A DNA stretch of 64,000 bases, taken from Siphonodentalium dalli. Lineage: Eukaryota; Mollusca; Scaphopoda; Gadilida; Siphonodentaliidae. The stretch lies in NCBI GenBank assembly GCA_032622095.1, contig CP136068.1, positions 51,208,443 to 51,272,442 of the forward strand. The letters run 5' to 3'. The translations under genes and the position numbers were made by a program. Positions 1 through 8,951 of this stretch are shown here, one piece after another (position 1 is the first letter of the stretch; each line of letters starts with the position of its first letter). The notes below the pieces were generated by a model that did not search any database, had not been told where the DNA came from, and saw only the letters and a list, made by a program, of their open reading frames with translations.

Positions 1-78
1 CCGCGTTTTTGCTGAGTTATACTACATCGCGTAATAAAACATTCTGATCGGCACTACAACTCTGATCTCCTCCTGTTG

Positions 79-180
79 GAACTACTCATCGGAGTGCTAA
101 ATACCCGTTATTGAACTACTCATCGGAGTGCTAAATACCCGTTATTGAACTACTCATCGGAGTGCTAAATACCCGTTATT
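79..180. repeat. 34-bp tandem repeat, 3 copies
   Basis: Three essentially identical 34-bp units start at 79, 113 and 147, each beginning GAACTACTCATCGG. They end where the sequence changes to GTTGATAG. No coding potential is seen. Confidence 0.95.
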
Positions 181-339
181 GTTGATAGCGACGTCATAAT
201 TTAAAAGTCACAATTGAGTATTCACCTTAAGATACTGACCTGTGCTTTTAGTTAGGGTGATATTAATGTTATGATATTTAAAGGTAGACAATCTGATTCG
301 ATCGCCATATCATCAGATTCCAACAAAACCAAGCAAGTT

Positions 340-650
340 GCAAGACGTTTTAGTTATCAGAATCGATTAATTACCAACAAATAAAGCTAAGCACTGTCAG
401 TTCAAATATGAAATTTTGCAAAACGTTTTGTTCAACGCAATTTGGTATCGAGAGTATGTTGGTCGACTCGTTGAATATTTTCTAGGCAGCCAAATATTCT
501 AGGTAGTGACAAATAACAGATTTCAAACATCGATATCTGATTACTCTGCATGAGCTAACCTCGACTCGAATCAGATATTTTTTTTTACCACCGTAGCCAA
601 AGAAATAGTAATTTAGGAGCGTTAATTCGGATTATGTATCTTTATACATA
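340..650 (+). mobile_element. Dispersed repeat family B, copy 1
   Basis: This stretch shares two blocks with copies near 11765-12150, 23350-23800 (inverted), 60055-60425 and 62465-62850. One block is around AATCGATTAATT and GCAAAACG; the other contains CTCGACTCGAATCA followed by AGCCAAAGAAATAGTAATTT. It has no ORF. The class is unknown; a MITE is the simplest reading. Confidence 0.6.
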
Positions 651-1246
651 TATTTTACTATATATAATAACATCCCCTACTCGGTCTACCACGTGTAAAT
701 GTTTACGAACAATAGGGGATCTCGGAGTTTACAGCCACTCAAACACAGATCCCGTGACCAGGTTTCCAGTATGTTTACCCACTTAATATTTTAACACAAT
801 GTGTGTCTGTTTACGCCACAATAAATTACTTTTGGACTCAAATTTCTTTTATTTGTTGGTCATTTGGAATTTAGATTATGGCCATTTATGGGATTAACCC
901 TCTTGGGTGAAACTTTGGGTTGGCTTGGTAACATTGATCCACAAAACCTCACACCCTTTCATGTATGTTTTCTATAGTGTTCCAAAATTTGCTTCTTTGT
1001 GGTGTAAATACATAGACATTTCGTTAAAATCATATTTAACGAAATAACGGACATCTTAGAGTTATCTCTCATTTTGAAAACATAAACATTGGATTACGGG
1101 AGGGCTAATGTCATACTACGCCTCGGTGATATTTCAATTGAATGTGTGAACGCCTTGTGATAAGGATTTTGATAAAATGCTACATGACCCGATTCAACTC
1201 AAAAGCAGAGCTAACTGACTGAGCAGAGTTAACTTTTAATAGTCCA
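651..1246. other. Stretch without recognisable feature
   Basis: AT-rich sequence with no long ORF, no credible splice pair and no repeat that I recognise. Confidence 0.6.
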
Positions 1247-2351
1247 CAGGAGGACGTGGCTAGAGGGTCTCCGTTGGGGGTGTCCACTTTGAGGAATTCC
1301 AACTTCACACCCCCCCCCCCCCTTGAATCCGACCAAACACAAGTTTTGCATAATTCCATGTGCACCCCTTATCTCAGTGCTCAGGCCTAATAGCCTATAT
1401 ATTCATAAACCATGGCTCTATATACCGTTATGAGAACATTCAGATTTAGATAATTATTTGAACCTGAAAATTGCATAAATCCTAACATCTAGTGGTCCAA
1501 CTCCAGACAAATGCACACGGCTATTGACAAAATAGACCAGGACCACGGGCCGACCAGTGTTGTTCGGCAAGGTGTAAGAAAGTTTTGAAAACTAAACAAG
1601 AAAATCGCCAAATCCTAGCATCTAGACTGGTCTCAAGCTTTCCTAGTGTTGGAAATTTCAAACCTCATACTCTCCCTTAGGGGGGGATTCTCCAACTGAT
1701 GACCATTTCAGTCCACAATTTTGACCAAATGTAGTAAAATACTGCTTTCTTAAACTAATTAGCAGTTTGTGTTGGCCACGGGGGAGGGACAATGACACAC
1801 CCTGCCGACCATGGTTCGGCCCGGTGTTGAAGAATTTTGAAATCTGAACAAGAAAATCGCAAAATCCTAGCATCTAGATTAGCCTCAAGGGTTGGAAATT
1901 TACACCCCCACTTAGGTTGGAAACTTTCCAACTGATGACAATTCCAATGACAATGTTGACCAATGTAGAACAATATTGTTTTCTTAAATTAACTAGTAGT
2001 TTTTGAATGGCCACGGGGAGGGACAAGGACACAAGCTTTTTAAGTGTTAGAAATTTCCAACCTGACACCATAAGGGTGGAAAATTGGAATATTTCCAACT
2101 GAAGTCCAAACTTTTGACCAATAGTAGGAAAATATGCCAATATTGGTCCAAAAACAATAATTTTCCCCCAATAAATAGTTTGAAAATCAAACTAGAAGAA
2201 CATTTTCAACCTATTGTTGGTGTGAAATTTCCAACTAATGTTGTGTCAGGTATGAAACTTCCAACTGTTGAAAATTTTTACCAAAGTGGGGGGGAGACAT
2301 CCCCGCCCCCCCCCCCCCCGCCAAAAATAAAACCCTGTCGCCACGTCTCTG
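1247..2351 (-). mobile_element. MITE family A, near full-length copy (minus orientation)
   Basis: The ends are inverted versions of the same terminus. The left end reads CAGGAGGACGTGGCTAGAGGG in part, and the reverse complement of the right end starts CAGAGACGTGGCGACAGGG. The interior has repeated GGAAATTTCC-type motifs, TTCCAACTGATG blocks and C homopolymers at about 1311-1322 and 2306-2319. A full copy in the opposite orientation lies at 48649-49896. There is no transposase. CAGGG-type termini suggest hAT, but I could not find an 8-bp target duplication. Confidence 0.65.
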
Positions 2352-2606
2352 ATTGCACGTACCCTTGCGAAATTACTAATTCAGTAGCATTGAAGCGTAC
2401 GGTCTCAATTATGAGTCTCAATTGTATTAAGACTCGGATAAGGTAAATCAATAGGTAAAGTTTAACCGTCACAAAGGCACCAGGTCATGCAGCTTTGCAT
2501 TGCCTTTAATGTTGTTCATGCATCATTAAAGGCTAGAGACAACAGGTGGTTGAGTAACGGCATGCCAGCCAACTATGAAGTGCCAATTTCATCTTATTTA
2601 GAACAG
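2352..2606. other. Flank upstream of the LTR element
   Basis: No gene seen. A short stem (CCTTTAATG ... CATTAAAGG) lies around 2500-2535. The last four bases, ACAG at 2603-2606, are repeated directly after the 3' LTR and are read as the target-site duplication. Confidence 0.6.
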
Positions 2607-3346
2607 TGTGCCAAGACAACCCCAGGGACATAACTTTCAACCTGGGAAGAAGATAGGAAATCTCTAAGTCAGAGGGGCGCTCGATTACCACACATATCAG
2701 CGCCGCTGTTGACCACATCTAGATCACAAAGTACTGAGCACCAAATCGAATTAGCGAGCGTCCATGCAATAATCTTCCCCGACACATACATAGGCGAATG
2801 ATTTGTGGAGTAACAGAACGGTCTTGGGGATTAAGCAAGGCCAGATGTATCGCCTAGAAAAGCTACTGAAACCAGGAGAGTTAATAGGACCCATGGGGAG
2901 ATGACGATAACTCAATTATCCTAAGTAAGTCTGGAACCGACGCGCCGTGAAAATACACATGGCCGTCATTAGCGGCCACTGGGTATTTTAGTAAGAAGCA
3001 AACCGACATCCACAGACAGTTCTAACCAGCTACCCTATAGTAACAACGAATGCTCGGACGCGTGGAAAAGCAGTGTGGAGAAATGGACGAGAATACAAGG
3101 TAAACATTATGTGCCGACGGAGGAAGAAGAAGAGCAGACGACAGGAAGACGAACTCGACCGAAACTCAACCGAGTAGAAGACAAGCAGACACACCCAACC
3201 TATGAAGACGGAAGAAGACCCGAAACCAAGCAGACGACAGGAAGAGAAACCCAGATGCCGATGATTGAACATTATTGACTTTGTTATATATAAATAATCA
3301 AACAGTTCTGATAGTATTAAGAGTTATATGTACCCGTATTGGCACA
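2607..3346 (+). repeat. 5' long terminal repeat
   Basis: Starts TGTGCCAAGACAACC and ends TTGGCACA, giving TG...CA ends. It matches 7817-8556 at the same length. A TATA-like stretch (TTATATATAAATAA) lies at about 3284-3297, close to the 3' end, which would leave a short R-U5 if it is used. The LTR contains repeats around CAGACGACAGGAAGA. The ORF-like stretch at 3075-3278 lies in both LTRs and is not regarded as a gene. Confidence 0.95.
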
Positions 3347-3357
3347 TATCTCTTAAC

Positions 3358-3375
3358 TGGTGCCTTCGAGCCAGG
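3358..3375 (+). promoter_or_regulatory. Probable primer-binding site
   Basis: TGGTGCCTTCGAGCCAGG begins 11 bases after the LTR end. TGG complements the CCA end of a tRNA, and the next 15 bases look like the complement of an acceptor and T-arm. The tRNA identity was not assigned. The 11-base offset is longer than usual. Confidence 0.6.
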
Positions 3376-3482
3376 ATCTGAACGCTAATCGCAGACACAA
3401 CGTGAAACCAGAAGAGGAACAGTGTGAACAGAAACAGTGTGGGAAAATTCGCAAAACGTGAGTCTAATTGTTTATTATCATA

Positions 3483-4571
3483 ATGGCTACCCAACAACAA
3501 CAATCAGCTGGTGTTCTCGCCCCATTAACAGAATCTATCAATTCTCAAATTGCTGCAATGGCCATGACTACGGTGACACAGGTAGTGACGTCATTTGACG
3601 GGGACCCCACGAAATACCACGGGTGGGTCAAGTCGATAGAAAAATGCGCGATCCTAACCAGCGCTAACGAAGCAAAGAAGCCCTATATGGCATTCCAGAG
3701 CGCGACGGGCCCCGTATCAGATTTTTTACAAAGATATTTGGCCACGAATCCTAACGCCACGTGGCAAGACACAAAAACTGAATTATCTAGTCGATTTGCC
3801 GAGATAAATGACATTCAATTCGCCTTTTCGATGCTAAGAAAAATCAAGCAAAAACAAAACGAAAATTTACATGTGCTTGCCGAACGAATTTTGGAGATCG
3901 CGTCGGTGGCATACCGAGAGCAACCCGGCGGGATCAACGCGGTTGAAGGCCAACTCGTAGGGTTTTATATTGACGCTTTAAGAAGCGACAGTTTGAAAAT
4001 GAAGTTGATCAGGGATGCGCCGAAGACACTAAAATTGGCAGCCGACATCGCCATGCGGGAAATGGGGATCCGACGGGTATTCAACCTACGAACGGGCCGC
4101 GAAAATTACAACGAAAACGAACCGGAAGCAATGGAAATCGATAGTTTCAGAAACAAACGCGCGAGAACAACCTGCGATATATGCGCAAGCGATAACCACA
4201 CGACCCGTGAACACCGATCACGCCCGAGACAGGTGCATGTCGAAGCGGTGGTTAAACCACGAACAGTCGAATGTTGGACGTGTCAAGGTGACCATTTCGC
4301 TCGCGACTGCCCCTTTAAGACCGAAAACCGAAGGCACGTATCTTGCTGGGGTTGCAACGGTAATCACTTGGCTAGAAATTGCCCCTCTAAATCCGGAGAT
4401 TCGAAGCAAAAGCAATGGAACACGCCAGTAACGCCACCTAGGGGAATCCGCCGAGATCAGCCGAACCGATCACGTGACCTATCCCATGATACACCGCGTC
4501 ACAGCCGGAGATATCCGACATTAAACGAACCACCGCGACTAATGACCCCGCCCACATACGCAAAAAACTAA
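3483..4571 (+). CDS. gag: Gag-like polyprotein with zinc knuckles
   Basis: A 362-residue structural protein of the LTR element. The first ATG in frame is at 3483 (ATGGCTACC); upstream in-frame codons lack an ATG. The N-terminal two thirds look like a helical retrotransposon capsid, including a FDGDPTKYHGWV segment near residue 40 typical of invertebrate gypsy Gag. Residues from about 231 hold a degenerate Cys/His motif (CDIC...H...H). Two clear knuckles follow at residues 264-276 and 288-300, each spaced C-X2-C-X3-H-X4-C, one residue shorter than the canonical C-X2-C-X4-H-X4-C. The C-terminus is rich in Arg/Pro/Ser. The stop TAA directly follows a slippery heptamer, so part of the product should continue into the next frame. 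Confidence 0.88.
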   Translation: MATQQQQSAGVLAPLTESINSQIAAMAMTTVTQVVTSFDGDPTKYHGWVKSIEKCAILTSANEAKKPYMAFQSATGPVSDFLQRYLATNPNATWQDTKTELSSRFAEINDIQFAFSMLRKIKQKQNENLHVLAERILEIASVAYREQPGGINAVEGQLVGFYIDALRSDSLKMKLIRDAPKTLKLAADIAMREMGIRRVFNLRTGRENYNENEPEAMEIDSFRNKRARTTCDICASDNHTTREHRSRPRQVHVEAVVKPRTVECWTCQGDHFARDCPFKTENRRHVSCWGCNGNHLARNCPSKSGDSKQKQWNTPVTPPRGIRRDQPNRSRDLSHDTPRHSRRYPTLNEPPRLMTPPTYAKN

Positions 4572-4604
4572 GGAATCCTCTCATTGAGGCCACATGTGAG
4601 AGGA
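4562..4604 (+). promoter_or_regulatory. -1 programmed ribosomal frameshift signal
   Basis: The heptamer A AAA AAC at 4562-4568 is in the correct gag phase (codons AAA and AAC) and is followed at once by the gag stop TAA. After a 7-base spacer comes an 8-bp perfect stem, TCCTCTCA (4576-4583) with TGAGAGGA (4597-4604), closing a 13-base loop. A -1 slip enters exactly the frame of the protease ORF. That frame is open from 4490, so the two frames overlap. Heptamer, spacer and stem all match established -1 frameshift sites. Confidence 0.82.
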
Positions 4605-6154
4605 AATTTAGTATCAACATTGTGGGGAACCCCAGCTCGTGTTTAGTCAGAATAGGTAAAAATAAATATCGCTCATTAGTGGATAGTGGAGCGGAAGTAT
4701 CATTGATTCACAAACGCGTCTATGACGCATTACAGTTCCGACCAAAACTAACTAGGGAACACATCAACCTTAGCTCCGTGAATGGGAAGTCACTGGGCGT
4801 ACTTGGTAGCGTGGAACTGACCTTCAGAATGGCGAAACTAAAATTAACCCATAAATTTTATGTGGCGAATGATATGACCCGGAATATGATCTTGGGGAGG
4901 GATTGGTTGACCTCTCGGGGGGTCAGACTATATTATGATCTGGGATGCCTCAAGGTCAGTGACGTGTACGTCCCATTGGAATCGGACGCGCACATAGCTT
5001 CCCTGCTGAGATTGACCAGCAAGGTTAGCTTAAAGCCCCAAACATCAACTGTATGTATGGGAAAATCAAAAAACTTAGCTTCTCTTCACAAGTCGACATT
5101 AGTAGAGGTGGCCCAAATCGAGAAAGGTTACCTAGCATCAAAACCCGGTTTGGAGGTAAGGAAGTCGATTTCTGAACTAGGTAAAAGACATCAAGTCCCA
5201 TTGCTACTTGTGAACAACACTAATAAAACCGTTTATCTACGGCGCGGCAGTGTAGTTGGAAAATCAGTCACGTATGGACGAAGACGCAATCGGGCTGGGA
5301 AAGGTTATTATCAAATAACATTACAGCAAGAGCCTAAATCATTTATGATGGTACACAAACACGTGAAACAGGCGAAACGCCAACAAGCAGCGAAATTTAA
5401 CAAAAAGGCCACAGACACCAAATTCGAGATTGGCGAGGCCGTCTATGTGAAGAATCATTTACGAAAAAGCAAACTTGAAAGCAAATGGAAACTCTACTTC
5501 CGCATAACCAAGCAAATAACGCCCGTTACTTTCGAGTTAAGGAATCAATTAACTGGGAAAGTCACACAATCCCATGCTGAACATATGCGCAAAGCCAACC
5601 TGGAATGGGAAATCCCCAAAACTGACAACAACAAGCGTGCTCAAACGTATGTTGTTCCCCCCGAAGACGAAGATAGCGACGTTCCTGCCCCTAACCCTGT
5701 GGGTGGGTCTTCTGGCGATGAAACAGAACCATTACCAGATGATGTAATCGCTCGATATCGGAGACAATGTTCGGACTCCGATGACGAAGATGTCCCTTTA
5801 AGCGAGCTTAAGATGCGCTTACAGCGTAGAAAGACGCGACTCGCGCGCTCAGAGCCGCTACAAAACCCTGACTCGTCCATGGACGAGAGACCAGAGCCGA
5901 GTGCCAAGGCACGACGCGCTCCAGCGCCTCGTCGACACGGGCGCAAAGGAACAAAGATGTTTACGAGTGATGACAGCTCAGAGGATGAGTTAATGGAAGT
6001 GGCCGCCATTGAACAAACCCCTCGTGAAGGTAGGCCCGTACCGGCCCCTCGCAAGTGTAAGCAGCTCATGAATGGAGCGAGCATCAACTTAATAGGCAAA
6101 CCGTCGCTTCAAGCCCTGCTATCAGCGATAATAATAGAGTGCTCGAAACAGTGA
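4568..6154 (+). CDS. Aspartic protease fused in frame to integrase C-terminus; RT/RNase H/IN core deleted
   Basis: This is the -1 frame product. The GTG at 4622 is not needed as a start if frameshifting is used. A retroviral-type protease comes first, with the catalytic LVDSGAEVSLI motif (Asp codon 4682-4684) and the ILGRDWL motif about 70 residues later. A linker of the kind that precedes reverse transcriptase in gypsy Pol follows. Around 5260-5345 the protein jumps straight to the end of an integrase: a Lys/Gln-rich helix, then GEAVYVKNHL...SKWKLYFRI...VTFELR at about 5431-5600, the GPY/F-type module. RT, RNase H and the integrase catalytic core are missing, yet the frame stays open. The C-terminal ~180 residues are acidic and Arg/Pro/Ser-rich and are not recognised. 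The open frame in a young element suggests a retained function. Confidence 0.8.
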   Translation, partial: LRNPLIEATCERKFSINIVGNPSSCLVRIGKNKYRSLVDSGAEVSLIHKRVYDALQFRPKLTREHINLSSVNGKSLGVLGSVELTFRMAKLKLTHKFYVANDMTRNMILGRDWLTSRGVRLYYDLGCLKVSDVYVPLESDAHIASLLRLTSKVSLKPQTSTVCMGKSKNLASLHKSTLVEVAQIEKGYLASKPGLEVRKSISELGKRHQVPLLLVNNTNKTVYLRRGSVVGKSVTYGRRRNRAGKGYYQITLQQEPKSFMMVHKHVKQAKRQQAAKFNKKATDTKFEIGEAVYVKNHLRKSKLESKWKLYFRITKQITPVTFELRNQLTGKVTQSHAEHMRKANLEWEIPKTDNNKRAQTYVVPPEDEDSDVPAPNPVGGSSGDETEPLPDDVIARYRRQCSDSDDEDVPLSELKMRLQRRKTRLARSEPLQNPDSSMDERPEPSAKARRAPAPRRHGRKGTKMFTSDDSSEDELMEVAAIEQTPREGRPVPAPRKCKQLMNGASINLIGKPSLQALLSAIIIECSKQ

Positions 6155-6514
6155 CCTGGGGTCCATTACAGAAGAAATGCGACCCTACCCTTAACTGGCT
6201 TATTGGCAAACCTAACCTGGCTTCGTAAATGTTGAAAATAGTTAGCCCAACGCCCCAGACCGAATCGCGAATAAATAGTCATGTTCGGATCAATGACAGG
6301 TCGCGCGCCCCATGAAACCCGGCACGTGCGCATGGCGATTTAATAAATAAAGCTTTGAACTTTGCAATCGCGCACCGAGAGATAACGAGCACCACGGCGA
6401 CGTGCACACCGCCACCCTTAGGGTTACTACGTTTGAGCGCACCCCGCTCAAATAAACACGATCGAAAATATGCTCATGACTGACATAGTGAACGAAAAAG
6501 TATTACCCCAATGA
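6155..6514 (+). other. Untranslated gap in LTR element with poly(A)-like signals
   Basis: No ORF of note. AATAAATAAA lies at about 6342-6351, just before AGCTTTG. A second AAATAAA lies near 6450, next to a small GAGCG...CGCTC stem. A 14-codon reading from the ATG at 6472 ends in TGA, overlapping the start of the next ORF (TGAATG). Confidence 0.5.
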
Positions 6515-6805
6515 ATGGTAGAGATGGCCAGGGTGGTATTTTGCCCTAGTAACGTAGTTACAGTAGTAATTTTCATTATCTTGACCCACCGATTCCGGTG
6601 GAAATTTGTTAAACGACATTTACCAAGGTTAGCCATGATGTATAATAAGCAGTTAGACCAGCGACCTGAGGATATCCTGAATGCCGTGTTCAAAGAACCC
6701 ATCGACGAAGCAATGGAGACGGATGCACCAAAGCCGTCTGCGCTATTCCGGGACAACACTCAGGAACGCCTACATGTATATCCAATTATAGCCGTCAGAG
6801 GCTGA
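6515..6805 (+). CDS. Small ORF with one hydrophobic segment; possible envelope tail remnant
   Basis: A 96-residue ORF from the ATG at 6515, directly after an in-frame TGA. Residues ~14-24 (VVTVVIFIILT) form one short hydrophobic stretch followed by a basic cluster (HRFRWKFVKRH), the positive-inside pattern of a single membrane anchor with a cytoplasmic tail. The rest is polar and acidic. Its position after pol and before the 3' LTR is where an envelope gene would sit. No ectodomain, signal peptide or fusion peptide is seen. It could be a remnant of an envelope C-terminus or a chance ORF. I do not recognise a family. Confidence 0.4.
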   Translation: MVEMARVVFCPSNVVTVVIFIILTHRFRWKFVKRHLPRLAMMYNKQLDQRPEDILNAVFKEPIDEAMETDAPKPSALFRDNTQERLHVYPIIAVRG

Positions 6806-7273
6806 CCACATCAGTGGCGGATTTGGATTAGTATTAATTATGTATCGTATATTAATGTATTCCGAATTTCCTTCGTAATTATTGTTGCGCGGATATCAGA
6901 ATCATTTGCATGTATATAGACATTTATGCATTTCATATATTTCAAATATTAATTGTTGCATAACGATGTCCAGGGTATTATAGTTGTATAATCATCAGAA
7001 TGATTATAGCAAGCGTTGAATAGGGACTATAAATCCCGACATTCGGTCATAAGTTTTGATGATTGAAATCAATCACCCCGACTTATCTTGTGTTTAACTG
7101 TTCGTCAACCAATCCATCTATATAATTAGTTGTAAATTCCATTTTCGTATTGGGCCGATCTGACGACCCTCAAGCGATACCGATAAATTGGAAAAGTAAC
7201 CATTGTGTATACTGACTGTGTCATTTGTTCTCAAACCTCACACAAATATCCGTTTGAGTATTACAGGCTGACC
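6806..7273 (+). other. Gap before the last ORF of the LTR element
   Basis: AT-rich and without a long ORF. The reading frame of the next ORF is open from 7205 without an ATG until 7274, so an upstream splice acceptor or a longer product cannot be excluded. Confidence 0.4.
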
Positions 7274-7795
7274 ATGGCGGTGGAACAAGGGTCGACCAGT
7301 TGTCAGAACCTACCCCCATACTCGGACATTGAGGACGAAAATACCTCGACATCCGATGATGACGATATGACACCCAATTCAGATGCACGACCATCCACCA
7401 GCAGGCGGCCGCATGAAAGCTACCTCGACATGATGCCGCGCATGCAGTCACCCACATCCTACAACCAGCCATGGGTACAGCCTTACAACGAGCATAGACG
7501 ATATTACGCGATGCAGTCACCTCCCCCGCCTTACAGCCCGCCCAGAGAATCTGAAGATGCACTCATCGACATCGACCCCGATTGGTACTACTTCACGGAC
7601 GAACACCGACAGCCGATCCAGACTCGCCAGCGAACCTACGCTAGAGCACGACAGCAGCCGTACCAACGACACCGACGGACATACGAACAACAGAGGCCTC
7701 TCATTCACCGATGCCGCTGTTGCGAACTACTCCGACGAATCATCAACCTGCTACGCAGCAACGTATTGGACTTGCGATTTCAAGATCAACTTTAA
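7274..7795 (+). CDS. Accessory ORF of LTR element, Pro/Arg/Tyr-rich with PPPY motif
   Basis: A 173-residue ORF from the ATG at 7274, ending just before the purine tract. It starts with an acidic, Ser/Thr-rich region (IEDENTSTSDDDD). A Pro/Tyr-rich middle carries PPPPYSPP, an exact PPxY-type motif; in retroviral proteins such motifs recruit NEDD4-family ubiquitin ligases for budding. An Arg-rich part follows, then HRCRCCELLRRIINLL, a Cys-rich amphipathic helix. No known retrotransposon domain is recognised. The open frame in a recent element and the conserved position argue for function; the late-domain role is inference. Confidence 0.55.
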   Translation: MAVEQGSTSCQNLPPYSDIEDENTSTSDDDDMTPNSDARPSTSRRPHESYLDMMPRMQSPTSYNQPWVQPYNEHRRYYAMQSPPPPYSPPRESEDALIDIDPDWYYFTDEHRQPIQTRQRTYARARQQPYQRHRRTYEQQRPLIHRCRCCELLRRIINLLRSNVLDLRFQDQL

Positions 7796-7798
7796 ATC

Positions 7799-7816
7799 GA
7801 AAAAGTGAAGGAGTAA
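7799..7816 (+). promoter_or_regulatory. Polypurine tract
   Basis: GAAAAAGTGAAGGAGTAA is almost entirely purine and abuts the 3' LTR, as expected for the plus-strand primer of reverse transcription. Confidence 0.75.
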
Positions 7817-8556
7817 TGTGCCAAGACAACCCCAGGGACATAACTTTCAACCTGGGAAGAAGATAGGAAATCTCTAAGTCAGAGGGGCGCTCGATTACCA
7901 CACATATCAGCGCCGCTGTTGACCACATCTAGATCACAAAGTACTGAGCACCAAATCGAATTAGCGAGCGTCCATGCAATAATCTTCCCCGACACATACA
8001 TAGGCGAATGATTTGTGGAGTAACAGAACGGTCTTGGGGATTAAGCAAGGCCAGATGTATCGCCTAGAAAAGCTACTGAAACCAGGAGAGTTAATAGGAC
8101 CCATGGGGAGATGACGATAACTCAATTATCCTAAGTAAGTCTGGAACCGACGCGCCGTGAAAATACACATGGCCGTCATTAGCGGCCACTGGGTATTTTA
8201 GTAAGAAGCAAACCGACATCCACAGACAGTTCTAACCAGCTACCCTATAGTAACAACGAATGCTCGGACGCGTGGAAAAGCAGTGTGGAGAAATGGACGA
8301 GAATACAAGGTAAACATTATGTGCCGACGGAGGAAGAAGAAGAGCAGACGACAGGAAGACGAACTCGACCGGAACTCAACCGAGTAGAAGACAAGCAGAC
8401 ACACCCAACCTATGAAGACGGAAGAAAACCCGAAACCAAGCAGACGACAGGAAGAGAAACCCAGATGCCGATGATTGAACATTATTGACTTTGTTATATA
8501 TAAATAATCAAACAGTTCTGATAGCATTAAGAGTTATATGTACCCGTATTGGCACA
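7817..8556 (+). repeat. 3' long terminal repeat
   Basis: A 740-bp copy of 2607-3346. I see three substitutions, near 8372, 8427 and 8525. It is followed by the target duplicate ACAG. Confidence 0.95.
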
Positions 8557-8951
8557 ACAGTTACCTCAATTAAATTGATCAGAAAAAATCGATCGCATAG
8601 TATGTGGCCACATGTTCTGTGCAACTTATAATGCACTTTTGTCATGCTGTTGGTGACGTTATATAACCTATCCACGTTGCCAATCACAGAAACGTTGCCA
8701 ATCCTCTCATTTTCGAACATACTGATGTACATTTATGTAATTCTATTTGAATTATTATGTGCTTTTACAGGTTATTGATGACGTCATACGTCCCAGGTAC
8801 GTTATCAATCTCGTCGTTGTTGAAGATTGTGATCACAGTTGTTGGACCCAATCACCAAAGGAAACCAAACAATGCCCATTTAAGCATATTAGCTGAGCGT
8901 TCGGCCCACAATGCTGTTTCTTCTGTGTTCCATTGAGTGGAGTTTACAGTA
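8557..8951. other. Flank between LTR element and the next element
   Basis: No gene seen. After the ACAG duplicate the sequence is ordinary AT-rich DNA with a TGACGTCA palindrome near 8780. Confidence 0.5.

Larger units (their letters stand above)
2607..8556 (+). mobile_element. Young non-autonomous Ty3/gypsy-like LTR retrotransposon
   Basis: Two 740-bp LTRs flank a 4.5-kb interior and are flanked by the direct repeat ACAG (2603-2606 and 8557-8560). The order is LTR, primer-binding site, gag, frameshift signal, protease fused to an integrase C-terminal region, a small ORF with a membrane segment, a Pro/Arg-rich ORF with PPPY, a purine tract and the second LTR. Reverse transcriptase, RNase H and the integrase zinc finger and DDE core are absent. 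By eye I count only three mismatches between the LTRs, so insertion is recent. The element should depend on enzymes from a related full-length element. Confidence 0.92.

Noticed and set aside
3075-3278. 67-codon ORF (also at 8285-8488)
   Set aside because: Lies wholly within both LTRs and is low-complexity Glu/Thr/Arg; most likely a by-product of LTR repeats.
5641-6099. 152-codon minus-strand ORF
   Set aside because: Shadow of the acidic, low-complexity end of the protease/integrase-tail ORF.
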